Shown: positions 24,726-34,170, counted from the first letter of the stretch. The stretch: DNA of 64,000 bases from Alkalimonas cellulosilytica (GCF_036325985.1 NZ_JAUHLI010000001.1:1-64000), one strand, 5' to 3'. Numbers and translations: made by a program. The notes: a model not told the origin generated them from the letters alone.

Positions 24726-26115
24726 AGCGATAGAGCGTGTATTGAACTGGTTCTGGCCACCGCAACCTGCTATTTCTGAGCAGGAGCTTGAGTACGTTGA
24801 TAATTTGCATTCCCGCTTGCAATTTAAAACCCCTTACCGCTCCAAACGTATTTTGCTGACTGTTGCAGGGATGGTCGGTATTTTTCTGGTGTGGTCCTGG
24901 TTTGCAGAAATCGATGAGGTCTCGCGAGGGCAGGGCCGGGTGATCCCATCCCAACAGCTGCAAGTGGTGCAAAACCTGGAGGGTGGCATTTTGCAGCAGG
25001 TGATGGTTCGGGAAGGCGAGCAGGTCCGGCAGGGCCAGGTTTTGATGGGGATTGATCAAACCCGTTTCCGGGCCGATGTGCGCGAACAACAGCATCAGCG
25101 CACTACGTTGATGGCAGATATTGCCCGTTATCAGGCAGAGTTGGCTTCGGTTCGTGTTGAGTCAACCAGAGCATTTTTACAGATTCAGCCACCGGATTTT
25201 AGTCAGTTGGATGCTGACTCGCCTTCACTTTTGTTCTATCAGGCTTTATTTCAGGAGCGTATGCAAGGTTTGGAAAACAGTTTTGCCATCATCGCTGAAC
25301 AAATTCAGCAACGTCAGCAAGAGCGCTCCGAGATAGAGTCCCGTATCCGCCATTTGGAGCGGAGCATGGCGTTGGTCGAGCAGGAGCTCAACCTGACCCG
25401 GCCTCTGGCCCGACGCGGTGTCGTATCTGAAGTCGAATTGTTGCAGCTTGAGCGCCAGTTGAATGAAGTTCAGTCCGAGTTGGCTTCAGCACGTTACAAC
25501 CTGCCAAAAGTGCTGGCCGCTCTGCAAGAAAGTTTAAGGAAGCAAGTTGAAGCAGCGTTGCAGTTTCGAACTGAAAGCCAGCAAAAGTTAGCTGAGGCAT
25601 CGTCTCGCTTAGCGGTGTTGGAAGAGTCTCTGGTTCAGCTTTCTGATCGGTTAACCCGCACTCAGGTGGTATCACCGGTTAATGGGGTTATCAACTCGAT
25701 TCGTATCAATACCATTGGCGGAGTCATTCAACCCGGGATGGATTTGATTGAAATCGTACCACAAGAGGAAGCCCTGGTGGTTGAAGCACGCATGTCACCG
25801 CGTGATATTGCTTTTATCCGCCCTGGGTTAACAGCTGTGGTGAAATTAACTGCCTATGATTTTACCATCTATGGTGGTTTAGCTGGTACGCTTGAGTACA
25901 TCAGTGCCGATGCCATGCTGGATGAGCAGGGTAACAGTTACTATCTGGTTAGGATCCGTACCGAAGGCAGCTTTTTGGATGCCGATGGGGAAGTGTTACC
26001 TATCATGCCCGGTATGATGGCATCGGTTGACATTATCACCGGAAAAAGAACACTATTTCAGTATCTTGTTAAACCTATTACCCGAGCTAAACAAAGTGCG
26101 CTCAAGGAGAGATGA
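24715..26115 (+). CDS. HlyD-family membrane fusion protein (LapC-like)
   Basis: The 466-residue periplasmic adaptor of the type I system. It has a short cytoplasmic start, one membrane helix (about 44-62, ILLTVAGMVGIFLVWSWF), a lipoyl half-motif (QVVQNLEGGILQQVMVREGEQV), a long coiled coil (about 130-310) and the second lipoyl and beta-barrel part (VVSPVNGVINSI, GMDLIEIVPQEEALVVEARM). It starts within the end of the ABC gene, so translation is coupled, and it links the ABC protein to the TolC-like channel encoded next. Confidence 0.93.
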   Translation: MLSKAIERVLNWFWPPQPAISEQELEYVDNLHSRLQFKTPYRSKRILLTVAGMVGIFLVWSWFAEIDEVSRGQGRVIPSQQLQVVQNLEGGILQQVMVREGEQVRQGQVLMGIDQTRFRADVREQQHQRTTLMADIARYQAELASVRVESTRAFLQIQPPDFSQLDADSPSLLFYQALFQERMQGLENSFAIIAEQIQQRQQERSEIESRIRHLERSMALVEQELNLTRPLARRGVVSEVELLQLERQLNEVQSELASARYNLPKVLAALQESLRKQVEAALQFRTESQQKLAEASSRLAVLEESLVQLSDRLTRTQVVSPVNGVINSIRINTIGGVIQPGMDLIEIVPQEEALVVEARMSPRDIAFIRPGLTAVVKLTAYDFTIYGGLAGTLEYISADAMLDEQGNSYYLVRIRTEGSFLDADGEVLPIMPGMMASVDIITGKRTLFQYLVKPITRAKQSALKER

Positions 26116-26119
26116 TTTG

Positions 26120-27451
26120 ATGAAACCAAACCGTGCAACATGGATGTTCAGTCTTTGCCTGGGTCTAACGGCCCTTCCAGTGATGAAAGGGCATGCTGAC
26201 TCCCTAGAGTTTACCGTGGCGCAAACCTTGAATACCAATCCAACGGTTCGTGAGGTGTTTTTTCGCTATCACAGTTATGAGCAGGACACCCGAATAGCCC
26301 GTGGTGGATGGATGCCTTCGCTGGATTTGCAAGCGGTGGCACAGCTTAATAAATCGGAGTCACCGATTTCTCGTTTACGCGATGATGTTGAAGATGGCCG
26401 TGCCGGCAATGTTTCTTTGACTTTGCGTCAAATGTTGTTCGATGGCTTTTACACAGCACGTGATGTCAACCGCACCAGTGCTGAAGCTCAGGCGGAGTTC
26501 TGGAGTTTACTGGCTACCACAGAGGAAGTGGCACTGCAGGTTGCCCGGGTGTATCTCGATGTGCTGAAAACACAGCAGTTAAGAGTGCTGGCGGAGCAAA
26601 ACCTGCAATCTCATCGTGGTATTTACGAGCAAATTAAAGAGCGGGTGGAGTCGGGGCTTGGTTCACAGTCGGATTTGTCGCAAATACGTGGTCGTTTAGC
26701 CAGAGCCCATGCCAATTATTTGGCGGCCCAAAACAATGAAGCCGATGCCAAATCTACTTTTATGGCGGTGACAGGTTACTACCCCCAGGAGTTACGGGCG
26801 CCGGTACCGGATATTCGTATGATCCCGGCGTCAAAGCAGCAGTTATTAGAACAAGCGCGCGATCAGCATCCAATTTTAACCGCAGCTAATTTTGATGTGC
26901 ATGCTGTTGAATTGTTGCAGCTGCAGCAACGCTCCAGTTACTGGCCTCAGTTGCATCTTGAGGTGCAGGCCAATAAGTTTAATCGCTGGCAGCGGGATAA
27001 CGATTACGTCGATCGGACCCAGGCTCGTTTGGTGTTACGTTACAATCTGTTCAATGGTCGTCGTGACCACCATCAACAGCTAAAAACAGCCTACCGTACC
27101 GCTGAAGCGAAAGAAATTCGTGAACGTGCTTATCGCCAGGTGTTGGAAGGCGCGCGTTTATCCTGGCAGGCAGAGCGCACCCTGTTCCAGCAACTGGCCT
27201 ATTTGCAAGAACATGTGGAAGAAAGTTACAAGACCCAGAGCGCTTATCGTGAGCAATTTGATTTAGGCCGGCGTTCCTTGCTTGATTTGCTGGATACCGA
27301 AAATGAGTTGTTTGAGGCTCGTGGTAACTTTGTTAGTGCAGAAATCGATCATCTGTTTGCCAATTACCGAATTTTGCAAGCCAAAGGTGAATTACTGGCG
27401 GCACTTAGAATTAATCCGGATGATTTCTTTCTGGCTCAGGGACAGGAGTAA
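26120..27451 (+). CDS. TolC-family outer membrane channel (LapE-like)
   Basis: A 443-residue outer-membrane efflux protein. The ATG at 26120 follows an AGGAGA site and gives a signal peptide (MKPNRATWMFSLCLGLTALP, ending MKGHA). Two outer-membrane-factor halves are seen, with heptad-like helices (RARVYLDVLKTQQLRVLAEQ type) and the typical SAYREQFDLGRRSLLDLLDT motif near the end. It completes the secretion channel. An adhesin-dedicated TolC next to lapB and lapC is the usual arrangement in LapA-type operons. Confidence 0.92.
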   Translation: MKPNRATWMFSLCLGLTALPVMKGHADSLEFTVAQTLNTNPTVREVFFRYHSYEQDTRIARGGWMPSLDLQAVAQLNKSESPISRLRDDVEDGRAGNVSLTLRQMLFDGFYTARDVNRTSAEAQAEFWSLLATTEEVALQVARVYLDVLKTQQLRVLAEQNLQSHRGIYEQIKERVESGLGSQSDLSQIRGRLARAHANYLAAQNNEADAKSTFMAVTGYYPQELRAPVPDIRMIPASKQQLLEQARDQHPILTAANFDVHAVELLQLQQRSSYWPQLHLEVQANKFNRWQRDNDYVDRTQARLVLRYNLFNGRRDHHQQLKTAYRTAEAKEIRERAYRQVLEGARLSWQAERTLFQQLAYLQEHVEESYKTQSAYREQFDLGRRSLLDLLDTENELFEARGNFVSAEIDHLFANYRILQAKGELLAALRINPDDFFLAQGQE

Positions 27452-27456
27452 GCACC

Positions 27457-28095
27457 ATGCAAACCATCATGTATAATGTCTGTCTGATTAGCCTGCTAGC
27501 CACAGCCTTGCTGGCTTGTAGTCAAAGCCCCAATTACGATGTCCATGGTTTGAGTCAGTCGCAGCTGGCGCAACTAAAAGATCCGGATCAGGATGGTGTT
27601 ATTCGCCAACGCGATCTGTGTGAGCGAACGACGACGGGAGCTTTAGTCACTGTCGATGGTTGTAGCAAGCAGCAGGTACAGCAGTTTAGCTCTGTGTATG
27701 CAGTACAGTTTTACCGGGATGATCGTATTTTAGCCTGTCAGGAACTACGCGGTTTGCTGGCACTAATCAAACATTTTCAGTTAAGTAATGACCCGATTAA
27801 ACTTACCATCTTTGCTCATCAGCTTGCTGAGCAACCTGCTTTAAACCGTCCGCTTTTTGATAGTCGAGTGGCTTACCTCAAAGAGCGGCTCTGGGCTGAG
27901 TACCGCCAGCAATTGCCACCTATTGAGGTAAAAGTAGAGAATGTCACTGCAGCAGAACATTTTGTGATGAATGCCAATCAGCTCGGTATCCGTGCTTACA
28001 ATCTGGCGACTGGGGAAGTGATGCGCTGGCATATTTATTCGATGGAAGGTCGGCAGCAAAGTGACGTGGAAGCACATTCGGCCAGTGGCTGGTAA
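27457..28095 (+). CDS. OmpA-like lipoprotein with calcium-type repeat
   Basis: 212 residues with lipobox LLAC (lipidated Cys21) and a thrombospondin-type-3 segment (DPDQDGVIRQRDLCE, then VDGC), the same arrangement that precedes OmpA domains. The following 130 residues resemble a degenerate OmpA-like peptidoglycan-binding domain. It lies 5 bases after the TolC gene and 8 before the lapG homolog. It is probably an outer-membrane lipoprotein that helps anchor or stabilise the secretion machine at the cell wall; this role is inferred. Confidence 0.7.
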   Translation: MQTIMYNVCLISLLATALLACSQSPNYDVHGLSQSQLAQLKDPDQDGVIRQRDLCERTTTGALVTVDGCSKQQVQQFSSVYAVQFYRDDRILACQELRGLLALIKHFQLSNDPIKLTIFAHQLAEQPALNRPLFDSRVAYLKERLWAEYRQQLPPIEVKVENVTAAEHFVMNANQLGIRAYNLATGEVMRWHIYSMEGRQQSDVEAHSASGW

Positions 28096-28103
28096 GTCTG
28101 ATT

Positions 28104-28757
28104 ATGTTGCGCCTGAGCGTTTGTATACTGCTGGCTTGCGTCACCACAGGCTGGCTGCTCTGGGCGGAACCGCAGCAGCGGCAGGCACTCAGTTATCTGC
28201 AAGCGAACTTTGATGAAAGTGCGATTCGTCGTTATCACGCCTGGCGGTACTTGATTGAACAGCAACAAAGCCAGCCAGGCATGGAACAACTGGAAGCAGT
28301 AAATCGCTTTTTTAACTTGTTTCAGTTTGTTGATGATAGCGTACTGTGGGGACAAGAGGATTACTGGGCAACGCCCATTGAATTTATCGGCATGGGTGCT
28401 GGTGACTGTGAAGACTTTAGTATTGCCAAGTATTTCACCTTGCTTGAAATGGGTTTTGATATCCAGAAACTGAGGCTGGTGTATGTAAAAGCTGTTCAGC
28501 TTAATCAGTTTCATATGGTGCTGGCCTATTACGAAACACCAACGGCTGTACCCTTGATTCTGGACAACCTGGATGGTGCTATTAAGCCAGCTACTCAGCG
28601 GCCGGATTTAATTCCGGTCTTTAGTTTTAATGGCCAGCAGCTGTGGTTAAATCGACAGCGGGGCCGGGCTGAAGCGATTGGGTCACCTGAGCGATTGCCG
28701 CAGTGGGTTGAATTATTGCAGCGATACGCACATCCACAGCAGCGACAAGGAAAATAA
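28104..28757 (+). CDS. lapG: LapG-type transglutaminase-like cysteine protease
   Basis: 217-residue BTLCP-family periplasmic protease. It has an N-terminal hydrophobic signal (about 4-20) and catalytic triad C102 (GAGDCEDFSIAKYF), H137 (NQFHMVLAYY) and D154 (LILDNLDG), with acidic residues next to the Cys that bind Ca2+ in the family. It should cut the PAAAAG site in the surface protein and release it from the cell. It is adjacent to and just ahead of the lapD homolog that would hold it inactive at high c-di-GMP. Confidence 0.93.
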   Translation: MLRLSVCILLACVTTGWLLWAEPQQRQALSYLQANFDESAIRRYHAWRYLIEQQQSQPGMEQLEAVNRFFNLFQFVDDSVLWGQEDYWATPIEFIGMGAGDCEDFSIAKYFTLLEMGFDIQKLRLVYVKAVQLNQFHMVLAYYETPTAVPLILDNLDGAIKPATQRPDLIPVFSFNGQQLWLNRQRGRAEAIGSPERLPQWVELLQRYAHPQQRQGK

Positions 28758-28759
28758 CA

Positions 28760-30700
28760 ATGACATTATTTCGGCAACTGCTGGCCTTGATTTTATTAAG
28801 TTTAACACTGAGCCTGGCTGGTGCGATCTGGCTAAGCTTTGACAATAGTAGAGCGTTTTTAGCCGAGCAATTGACTACCGACATTGAGAATGCCAGTGTC
28901 TCCATGGCCGGTGCATTACAACCACATTTGGATCCACTGCAACCAGTGTTGATTGAAAGTGTGTTAAAAGCTTATGCGGATGGTGGTTTCTATAAGCTGC
29001 TGGAGGTGCGTTTGTTCGACTCCGATCGTAACTGGCAGGAGCAGCGTACCGTGGACTTTCAAGGTGTTCCTGCCTGGTTTCAGAACCTGGATCTATTGCC
29101 TCAGGTAGAGCGAACCATTGTGTTAAGTAGTGGCTGGTTGCAGTATGGCGAGTTGACCATTATCGGTCATCCGGGCATGGCGTATCGCACTTTGTGGCAG
29201 ACTTTTATCCAAATGCTGGGGTGGTTTGCTACGTTGACCTTGCTATTGGTTTTGCTGGCTGCCATAGGGGTTCGACGAATTTTGCAGCCCTTGCAGCAGA
29301 TCCAGACTGTCTCTGCGCTGATCCGGCAGCATCAGTTTGATCAGCCAATCGCTTTGCCAAAGACGCCTGAGTTACGCAGTGTGGTTGAAGCCATTAATCA
29401 GATGGCGCAGCAGTTGCAACGGGATTTTTCTGAAAGTGATCAGCGGCAGCAACAGCTTAAGGATCAGGCTTTTCGTGATCCGGTCAGTGGGCTTGGCAAT
29501 CGTCGCTTCTTCAACCAGCAACTGCAGGCTTGGTTGCAGCAGGAGCCTCGTGGCGTCTTGGCGTTGATCAAAATACCCTCTTTAACTCAACGCGATCAGC
29601 AGAGCTTTGTTGCCAGAGATAAAGCCATAGCGCGTGCCAGTCAATTAATGCAACAGCGATGTGCAGGGGTTGCCGATGCGGTGCTATGTCGGTTGGGATT
29701 GGATGAGTTTGCGTTGATTTTACCTGGTCAGAGTATTGAGCAAAGTAAAGGGTTGTTGGAGCATCTGCAACAAGCTTTGCTGGAGCTTTTTGCCAGTACC
29801 GAACAGCCGGTCTGGATTGGTGCCTGTTGGGTCAATCACTCGGGGTCCATTGCTGAGGTGATGGCAAGGGTCGATCAGGCATTGCAACAGGCTCGAAGTG
29901 ATAATAACCAGCAGGTGCAGATCCACACTGATAGTCGTGAAGTGACCCAACGTTCTGAATTGGTGTCTATATTACAACAAGCGGTAGAGCAGGGGGCTGT
30001 CAGTTTCTCGAAGCAGCCGGTACAGAGGTTGGGTAACCAGCAATTGGTACATTACGAGCTATTTGCGCGACTGGAGTTTCCGGTAGGCACTATGCTACCA
30101 GCTGCAAGTTTTATGTCGACATTGGATGAGTATGAATTAGGTTTGCGTTTTGATCAGTTGGCTATTCAGTTGGTCTTGGCGCAACTGACGCAGGAACCTG
30201 GTCAGCCTGTGGTGCTGAATTTGTCTGCAGCGTCGCTCAAATCAACCGCCTTTCAACGTTGGTTGGCTATTCAACTACAGCAGCATGTGGATGTGTTGCC
30301 ATTTTTTGGTCTGGAATGTTCCGAAGAGACGGCGCTATACAACAAAGCAGCAGTGATCAGTCTGGTGCAGTTATTACGGGAGTATGGCGTCCGCTTTGGT
30401 CTGGATAGAGTGGGACGTAACTTCTCTTCCATGGCCTATGTGCAACAAGTTCGCCCTGATTACGTCAAAATTGATGCTGCTTTTACCCAGTCCTTAGTTG
30501 CATCGCCGCAGGAGAGTGTCTTTCTGACCTCGTTGGTCTCCACCATTCGCGCACTTAGTATCCAGGTGTTGGCTGTGCATATCGAGGACGAGGAGCAATT
30601 GCAGCAATTATCGCATTATCGCTTTGATGGTTATCAGGGCTTTTTGCATCAACCAGAACCGTTTTTTTCTAACACCCTTCAACATGGAGAGAAGGCATGA
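28760..30700 (+). CDS. lapD: LapD-type c-di-GMP receptor (degenerate GGDEF-EAL)
   Basis: 646 residues: a membrane helix near the N-terminus, a periplasmic PAS-like output domain (about 35-150), a second helix (about 155-172), HAMP, then GGDEF and EAL domains. The GGDEF motif is degraded to LGLDEF and the EAL motif is present only as ELFARLE, with DRVGRNFSS replacing the catalytic DDFGTG. It is therefore expected to bind but not make or hydrolyse c-di-GMP. On binding it should sequester LapG in the periplasm. It starts 2 bases after lapG and overlaps the next gene by 4 bases. Confidence 0.92.
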   Translation: MTLFRQLLALILLSLTLSLAGAIWLSFDNSRAFLAEQLTTDIENASVSMAGALQPHLDPLQPVLIESVLKAYADGGFYKLLEVRLFDSDRNWQEQRTVDFQGVPAWFQNLDLLPQVERTIVLSSGWLQYGELTIIGHPGMAYRTLWQTFIQMLGWFATLTLLLVLLAAIGVRRILQPLQQIQTVSALIRQHQFDQPIALPKTPELRSVVEAINQMAQQLQRDFSESDQRQQQLKDQAFRDPVSGLGNRRFFNQQLQAWLQQEPRGVLALIKIPSLTQRDQQSFVARDKAIARASQLMQQRCAGVADAVLCRLGLDEFALILPGQSIEQSKGLLEHLQQALLELFASTEQPVWIGACWVNHSGSIAEVMARVDQALQQARSDNNQQVQIHTDSREVTQRSELVSILQQAVEQGAVSFSKQPVQRLGNQQLVHYELFARLEFPVGTMLPAASFMSTLDEYELGLRFDQLAIQLVLAQLTQEPGQPVVLNLSAASLKSTAFQRWLAIQLQQHVDVLPFFGLECSEETALYNKAAVISLVQLLREYGVRFGLDRVGRNFSSMAYVQQVRPDYVKIDAAFTQSLVASPQESVFLTSLVSTIRALSIQVLAVHIEDEEQLQQLSHYRFDGYQGFLHQPEPFFSNTLQHGEKA

Positions 30701-31269
30701 AGTCTTTGTTCAAACTTGTTTTATTGAGCAGTTTACTGCTTGGTTCGCAGTTGCTGTGGGCTGCCAGCGAGGATCCGCGGCAGCGTCCAATTGTACATAA
30801 AGAGCCACCTGTCGTTGTGGACTCGGATGGCGATGGTATTCCGGATGAGTGTGATCGTTGCCCGGATACGCCGGCAGGAGACAGGGTGGATGCCTTCGGC
30901 TGCAGCATCTTTGAAGCCGATCAGGTGGTGTTGGAAATGGATATTCTGTTTGATTTTGACCAGGCAATCGTCAAGCCGGTATACCTGCCTCAGTTGCAGG
31001 AACTTGCCGATTATCTGAAACGCTTTATCAATACCAGGGTCACCATTGCTGGTCATACCGATGACCAAGGCTCTTATGAATACAATCAGGGCTTGTCTGA
31101 ACGCCGGGCTGAGGCGGTTGCCTCCCTGTTGATTAACCGCTTTGGCATTGATGCAGCCAGAGTGACCACTCGCGGCTATGGTAAAACCCAACCCAGGGCC
31201 GAAGGAGCTTCAGAAGCCGCCCGGGCCAGCAACCGGCGGATTGAAGCGATTGTCGAGCCAGCAGACTGA
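30697..31269 (+). CDS. OmpA-family protein with thrombospondin-3 repeat
   Basis: 190 residues with signal peptide (cleavage near LLWAA), a short calcium-binding type 3 segment (DSDGDGIPDECDRCPDTPAG, then GC) and a complete OmpA C-terminal peptidoglycan-binding domain (VTIAGHTDDQGSYEYNQGLS, SNRRIEAIV). It lacks the OmpA beta-barrel. It overlaps lapD by ATGA, so it belongs to the same operon. It may anchor the outer-membrane complex to peptidoglycan, together with the OmpA-like lipoprotein three genes upstream. Confidence 0.85.
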   Translation: MKSLFKLVLLSSLLLGSQLLWAASEDPRQRPIVHKEPPVVVDSDGDGIPDECDRCPDTPAGDRVDAFGCSIFEADQVVLEMDILFDFDQAIVKPVYLPQLQELADYLKRFINTRVTIAGHTDDQGSYEYNQGLSERRAEAVASLLINRFGIDAARVTTRGYGKTQPRAEGASEAARASNRRIEAIVEPAD

Positions 31270-31277
31270 TTCTGGGG

Positions 31278-31283
31278 TATAAT
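31278..31283 (+). promoter_or_regulatory. -10 element before the DEAD-box helicase gene
   Basis: A perfect TATAAT lies 28 bases before the ATG in the 41-base gap after the OmpA gene. The -35 region is poor. Confidence 0.4.
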
Positions 31284-31310
31284 GGCGTCATTGATTTTTT
31301 GGAGTAACCG

Positions 31311-32636
31311 ATGACGCCTTTTGCCGACTTGGCGCTTGACCCGCGCTTGCTGCGCTCGATTCAGCACCTTGGCTTTACCAAACCAACCGAGATACAGCAG
31401 GAAGCTATTCCTGCTGTATTAACGGGAAAAGACTTGCTGGTATCTTCCCGCACCGGCTCAGGCAAAACGCTTGCTTATCTGTTGCCCATGATGCAGCGTT
31501 TGCTCCGTAGTAAACCCTTATCTCGTCAGGACGCCAGGGCCTTAATACTGGCGCCAACACGTGAGTTGGCAAAGCAGGTGTATGGTCAGTTACGATTGCT
31601 GATTGCTAATACCCCAATCCAAGCTGCTTTACTGCTTGGTGGCGAAAACTTTAATGATCAGGAAAAGCTGCTTAAGCGTCAGCCGCAGATCATTGTCGCC
31701 ACCCCTGGTCGCTTTTGCGATCATCTGGCACACCGCTCGATTTTTTTGCAAGGGTTGGAGTTACTGATTCTGGATGAAGCCGATCGCATGCTGGATCTTG
31801 GCTTTGCCAATGAACTAATGACCATCCATAAAGCTGCTTCTCACCGTTTACGGCAAACCTTGCTATTCTCTGCAACCTTGGATCACATCGACGTGAATGA
31901 GTTAGCGCTGGCTTTGCTGCGTAAGCCTCATCGAATTACTACCGACGATGCCCATCAGCAGCATACCGATATCAGCCAGCAGTTTTACCTTTGTGATCAC
32001 CTGAGCCATAAAGAAGCGCTGCTGGCGCATTTGCTCAAGCATGCAGCAGATTTACGTCAGGTCATTGTGTTTACTGCCACCCGGGCTGATACCGAGCGTT
32101 TAGCTGAATGGTTTGCTACCTTGGGCTATCAGGCTATTGGTTTAAGTGGCAAACTAAGCCAGGCAAAACGCAACAGCGTGATGCAAGATTTTGCCAGAGG
32201 CAACTACCAAATACTTATTACCACAGACGTTGCCTCGCGTGGTCTGGATTTGTTGCAGGTGTCGCATGTGGTGAACTTTGACTTGCCAAAGTTTGCTGAA
32301 GAATACGTGCATCGGGTCGGGCGAACAGGCCGGGCTGGTATGCAAGGTGAGGCTATTTCACTGGTTGGCCCGAAAGACTGGCTCAGTTTGCAGCAGCTGG
32401 AGGCTTTTTTTCGCCAGCCCGTGCAATTTTCAGTGATCGATAGTCTGCCTGCACGTTTTACCGGCAAGCCGAAGCCTGTCACCACTTCACAAGTTAAAGC
32501 GAAAAAGCAAACTGCTGGCAAACGCTCATCTGACAGAAAAAGCAGCGCGTCAGGCAAGACTGCTAAAGCCGCCACACCACAAGTATTTCAAGCCGGCGAT
32601 GATGGTAATATTCCGGTACGGCGTAAAAAAAATTAA
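31311..32636 (+). CDS. DEAD-box ATP-dependent RNA helicase (SrmB/RhlE type)
   Basis: 441 residues with the full set of motifs: Q motif (GFTKPTEIQQ), SRTGSGKT, PTRELAKQ, LDEADRML, FSATL, TTDVASRGLD and HRVGRTGRAG, followed by a basic Lys-rich tail (about 390-441). It unwinds RNA, probably in ribosome assembly or mRNA turnover. The tail and size suit SrmB or RhlE, which cannot be separated by eye. An own -10 element and the cold-shock gene next door suit low-temperature use, though this is only suggestive. Confidence 0.88.
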   Translation: MTPFADLALDPRLLRSIQHLGFTKPTEIQQEAIPAVLTGKDLLVSSRTGSGKTLAYLLPMMQRLLRSKPLSRQDARALILAPTRELAKQVYGQLRLLIANTPIQAALLLGGENFNDQEKLLKRQPQIIVATPGRFCDHLAHRSIFLQGLELLILDEADRMLDLGFANELMTIHKAASHRLRQTLLFSATLDHIDVNELALALLRKPHRITTDDAHQQHTDISQQFYLCDHLSHKEALLAHLLKHAADLRQVIVFTATRADTERLAEWFATLGYQAIGLSGKLSQAKRNSVMQDFARGNYQILITTDVASRGLDLLQVSHVVNFDLPKFAEEYVHRVGRTGRAGMQGEAISLVGPKDWLSLQQLEAFFRQPVQFSVIDSLPARFTGKPKPVTTSQVKAKKQTAGKRSSDRKSSASGKTAKAATPQVFQAGDDGNIPVRRKKN

Positions 32637-32680
32637 TAGGACATTCATCAACTTTTTAAAGATTCAGTGCTACACTCATT

Positions 32681-32712
32681 TTATGGTACCCGGCTTTATT
32701 GCTGTACCATAA
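32681..32712 (+). promoter_or_regulatory. Inverted repeat in the cold-shock gene leader
   Basis: TTATGGTAC and GTACCATAA form a perfect 9-base inverted repeat with a 14-base loop and no T run. It lies about 125 bases before the cold-shock protein start. It is either a structured 5' leader element, common for such genes, or an operator. Confidence 0.4.
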
Positions 32713-32835
32713 CCATGTCGCTACGTTGGCAAGGTGTAGAAGATTAGCAGCCAGTTGTGCTGGTTTGCTGATTGCTCACAAGGTTCACTCAATGATCAGC
32801 GCACTGATCAATGAAAGTTAATGTAAGAGAGAGTT

Positions 32836-33048
32836 ATGTCAGATCTAATTACCGGTACTGTTAAGTGGTTTAACGAAGACAAAGGCTTTGGTTTTATCGA
32901 ACGTGCAGGCGGCAAAGATGTATTTGTGCACTTTCGGGCCATTAATGGTTCCGGCCGCAAAACATTATTGGAAGGTCAGCAAGTGACTTTTGAAATTGTT
33001 GATGGCCAAAAAGGTCCTCAGGCTGAAAACGTAACGGTAGTTTCTTAA
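32836..33048 (+). CDS. Cold-shock protein (CspA family)
   Basis: A 70-residue single-stranded nucleic-acid-binding beta-barrel. RNP1 is KGFGFIER and RNP2 is DVFVHF, in the standard GTVKWFNEDKGFGFI context. The 199-base upstream gap without genes probably includes a long 5' leader, as is typical of cold-regulated csp genes. A strong terminator follows. Confidence 0.95.
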   Translation: MSDLITGTVKWFNEDKGFGFIERAGGKDVFVHFRAINGSGRKTLLEGQQVTFEIVDGQKGPQAENVTVVS

Positions 33049-33070
33049 ACCGGAATAGGCTCCATGCAAA

Positions 33071-33096
33071 GCCAGCGCTTGTCGCTGGTTTTTTAT
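33071..33096 (+). terminator. Terminator of the cold-shock gene
   Basis: The stem CCAGCG / CGCTGG with a 5-base loop is followed by six T. It ends just before the 3' end of the converging dinB. Confidence 0.85.
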
Positions 33097-33099
33097 TGT

Positions 33100-34161
33100 T
33101 TAAAGCTCCAGTATCAGTTGTTTATGATCCTGCTCAGTCAGCCCTGCCTGCAAGCCGATGAGTCGCACTGGCCGACCTTCACCCCGTTGCCAGGCGGTGA
33201 CCAGCAGCGTGCGAGCACTGGCTAGATCAGCGGTTTGCAGTTGCTGCTCGACGGTGGTTTGCTGAAAATCATGAAACTTTAATTTCACAGCCAGTTTATG
33301 CACCAGGCTACTGGCCTGATGTCGCTCCAACCGTTGCTGAAGAGTGTTCAGCAAAGCAGGAAGCTCTGCTTCGCAGTCTTGCAAGCTGCATTTATCTTTG
33401 GCATAGGTTTGCTCTACACCCACCGACTTACGGACACGTTCAGCGCTGACCGGTCGGTGATCGATGCCCTGACAGCGCTCCAGTAAGGTTTGGCTGTATG
33501 CACCAAATTGCCGGATTAAACGGGCCAAAGGCACGTTAAATACATCCGGGCAATACTGCACACCGAGATCCTGCAAACGACTGGCTGTTTTTGGGCCAAT
33601 ACCGGGGATTTTCTGCACGGCCAATCCGGCAACGAAGTCTGCCACCTGATGTGGGCAGATCACAAAAAGCCCATCAGGCTTGTGCTCATCACTGGCAATT
33701 TTGGCCAAGAACTTATTCGGTGCCACTCCGGCAGAGGCGGTAAGGCTTGTTTCGGTTTTAATTGCATGGCGGATGGCTTCGGCTATACGGGTTGCACTGC
33801 CCTGAAACAAGGGACTACCGCTTACATCCAGATAGGCTTCATCCAGCGACAAGGGTTCAATGGTGTCGCTGTAGCGCTCTAAGATAGCCATGACTTGCTT
33901 GCTGGCCTCCTTGTATGCCTGCATTCTTCCGGGGACCAGAAGCAGTTGTGGGCACAGCTTCAGGGCCTGTGCGGTAGGCATGGCGGAGCGAACACCAAAG
34001 GCTCGCGCCGGATAATTGCAAGCGGCGATAACCCCCCGACTGCTGGCACTGCCACCCACGGCGATGGGCTTGTCCCGCAGCAATGGGTTATCGCGCATTT
34101 CTACTGCAGCAAAAAAACAATCCAAATCGATGTGGATGATTTTACGTTGTGTCATTGCCAT
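33100..34161 (-). CDS. dinB: DNA polymerase IV
   Basis: Y-family translesion polymerase, 353 residues. Catalytic motifs are IHIDLDCFFAAVE (metal ligands Asp and Glu) and SLDEAYLDV, with helix-hairpin-helix VQKIPGIGPKTA and a little-finger domain at the end. The start at 34161 (MAMTQRKIIHIDLD) is chosen because the longer frame would run through the LexA-like box; the ATG at 34155 is equally possible. Regulation by the SOS response is supported by that box just upstream. Confidence 0.95.
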   Translation of the reverse strand: MAMTQRKIIHIDLDCFFAAVEMRDNPLLRDKPIAVGGSASSRGVIAACNYPARAFGVRSAMPTAQALKLCPQLLLVPGRMQAYKEASKQVMAILERYSDTIEPLSLDEAYLDVSGSPLFQGSATRIAEAIRHAIKTETSLTASAGVAPNKFLAKIASDEHKPDGLFVICPHQVADFVAGLAVQKIPGIGPKTASRLQDLGVQYCPDVFNVPLARLIRQFGAYSQTLLERCQGIDHRPVSAERVRKSVGVEQTYAKDKCSLQDCEAELPALLNTLQQRLERHQASSLVHKLAVKLKFHDFQQTTVEQQLQTADLASARTLLVTAWQRGEGRPVRLIGLQAGLTEQDHKQLILEL

Positions 34162-34170
34162 GATAGGGTG

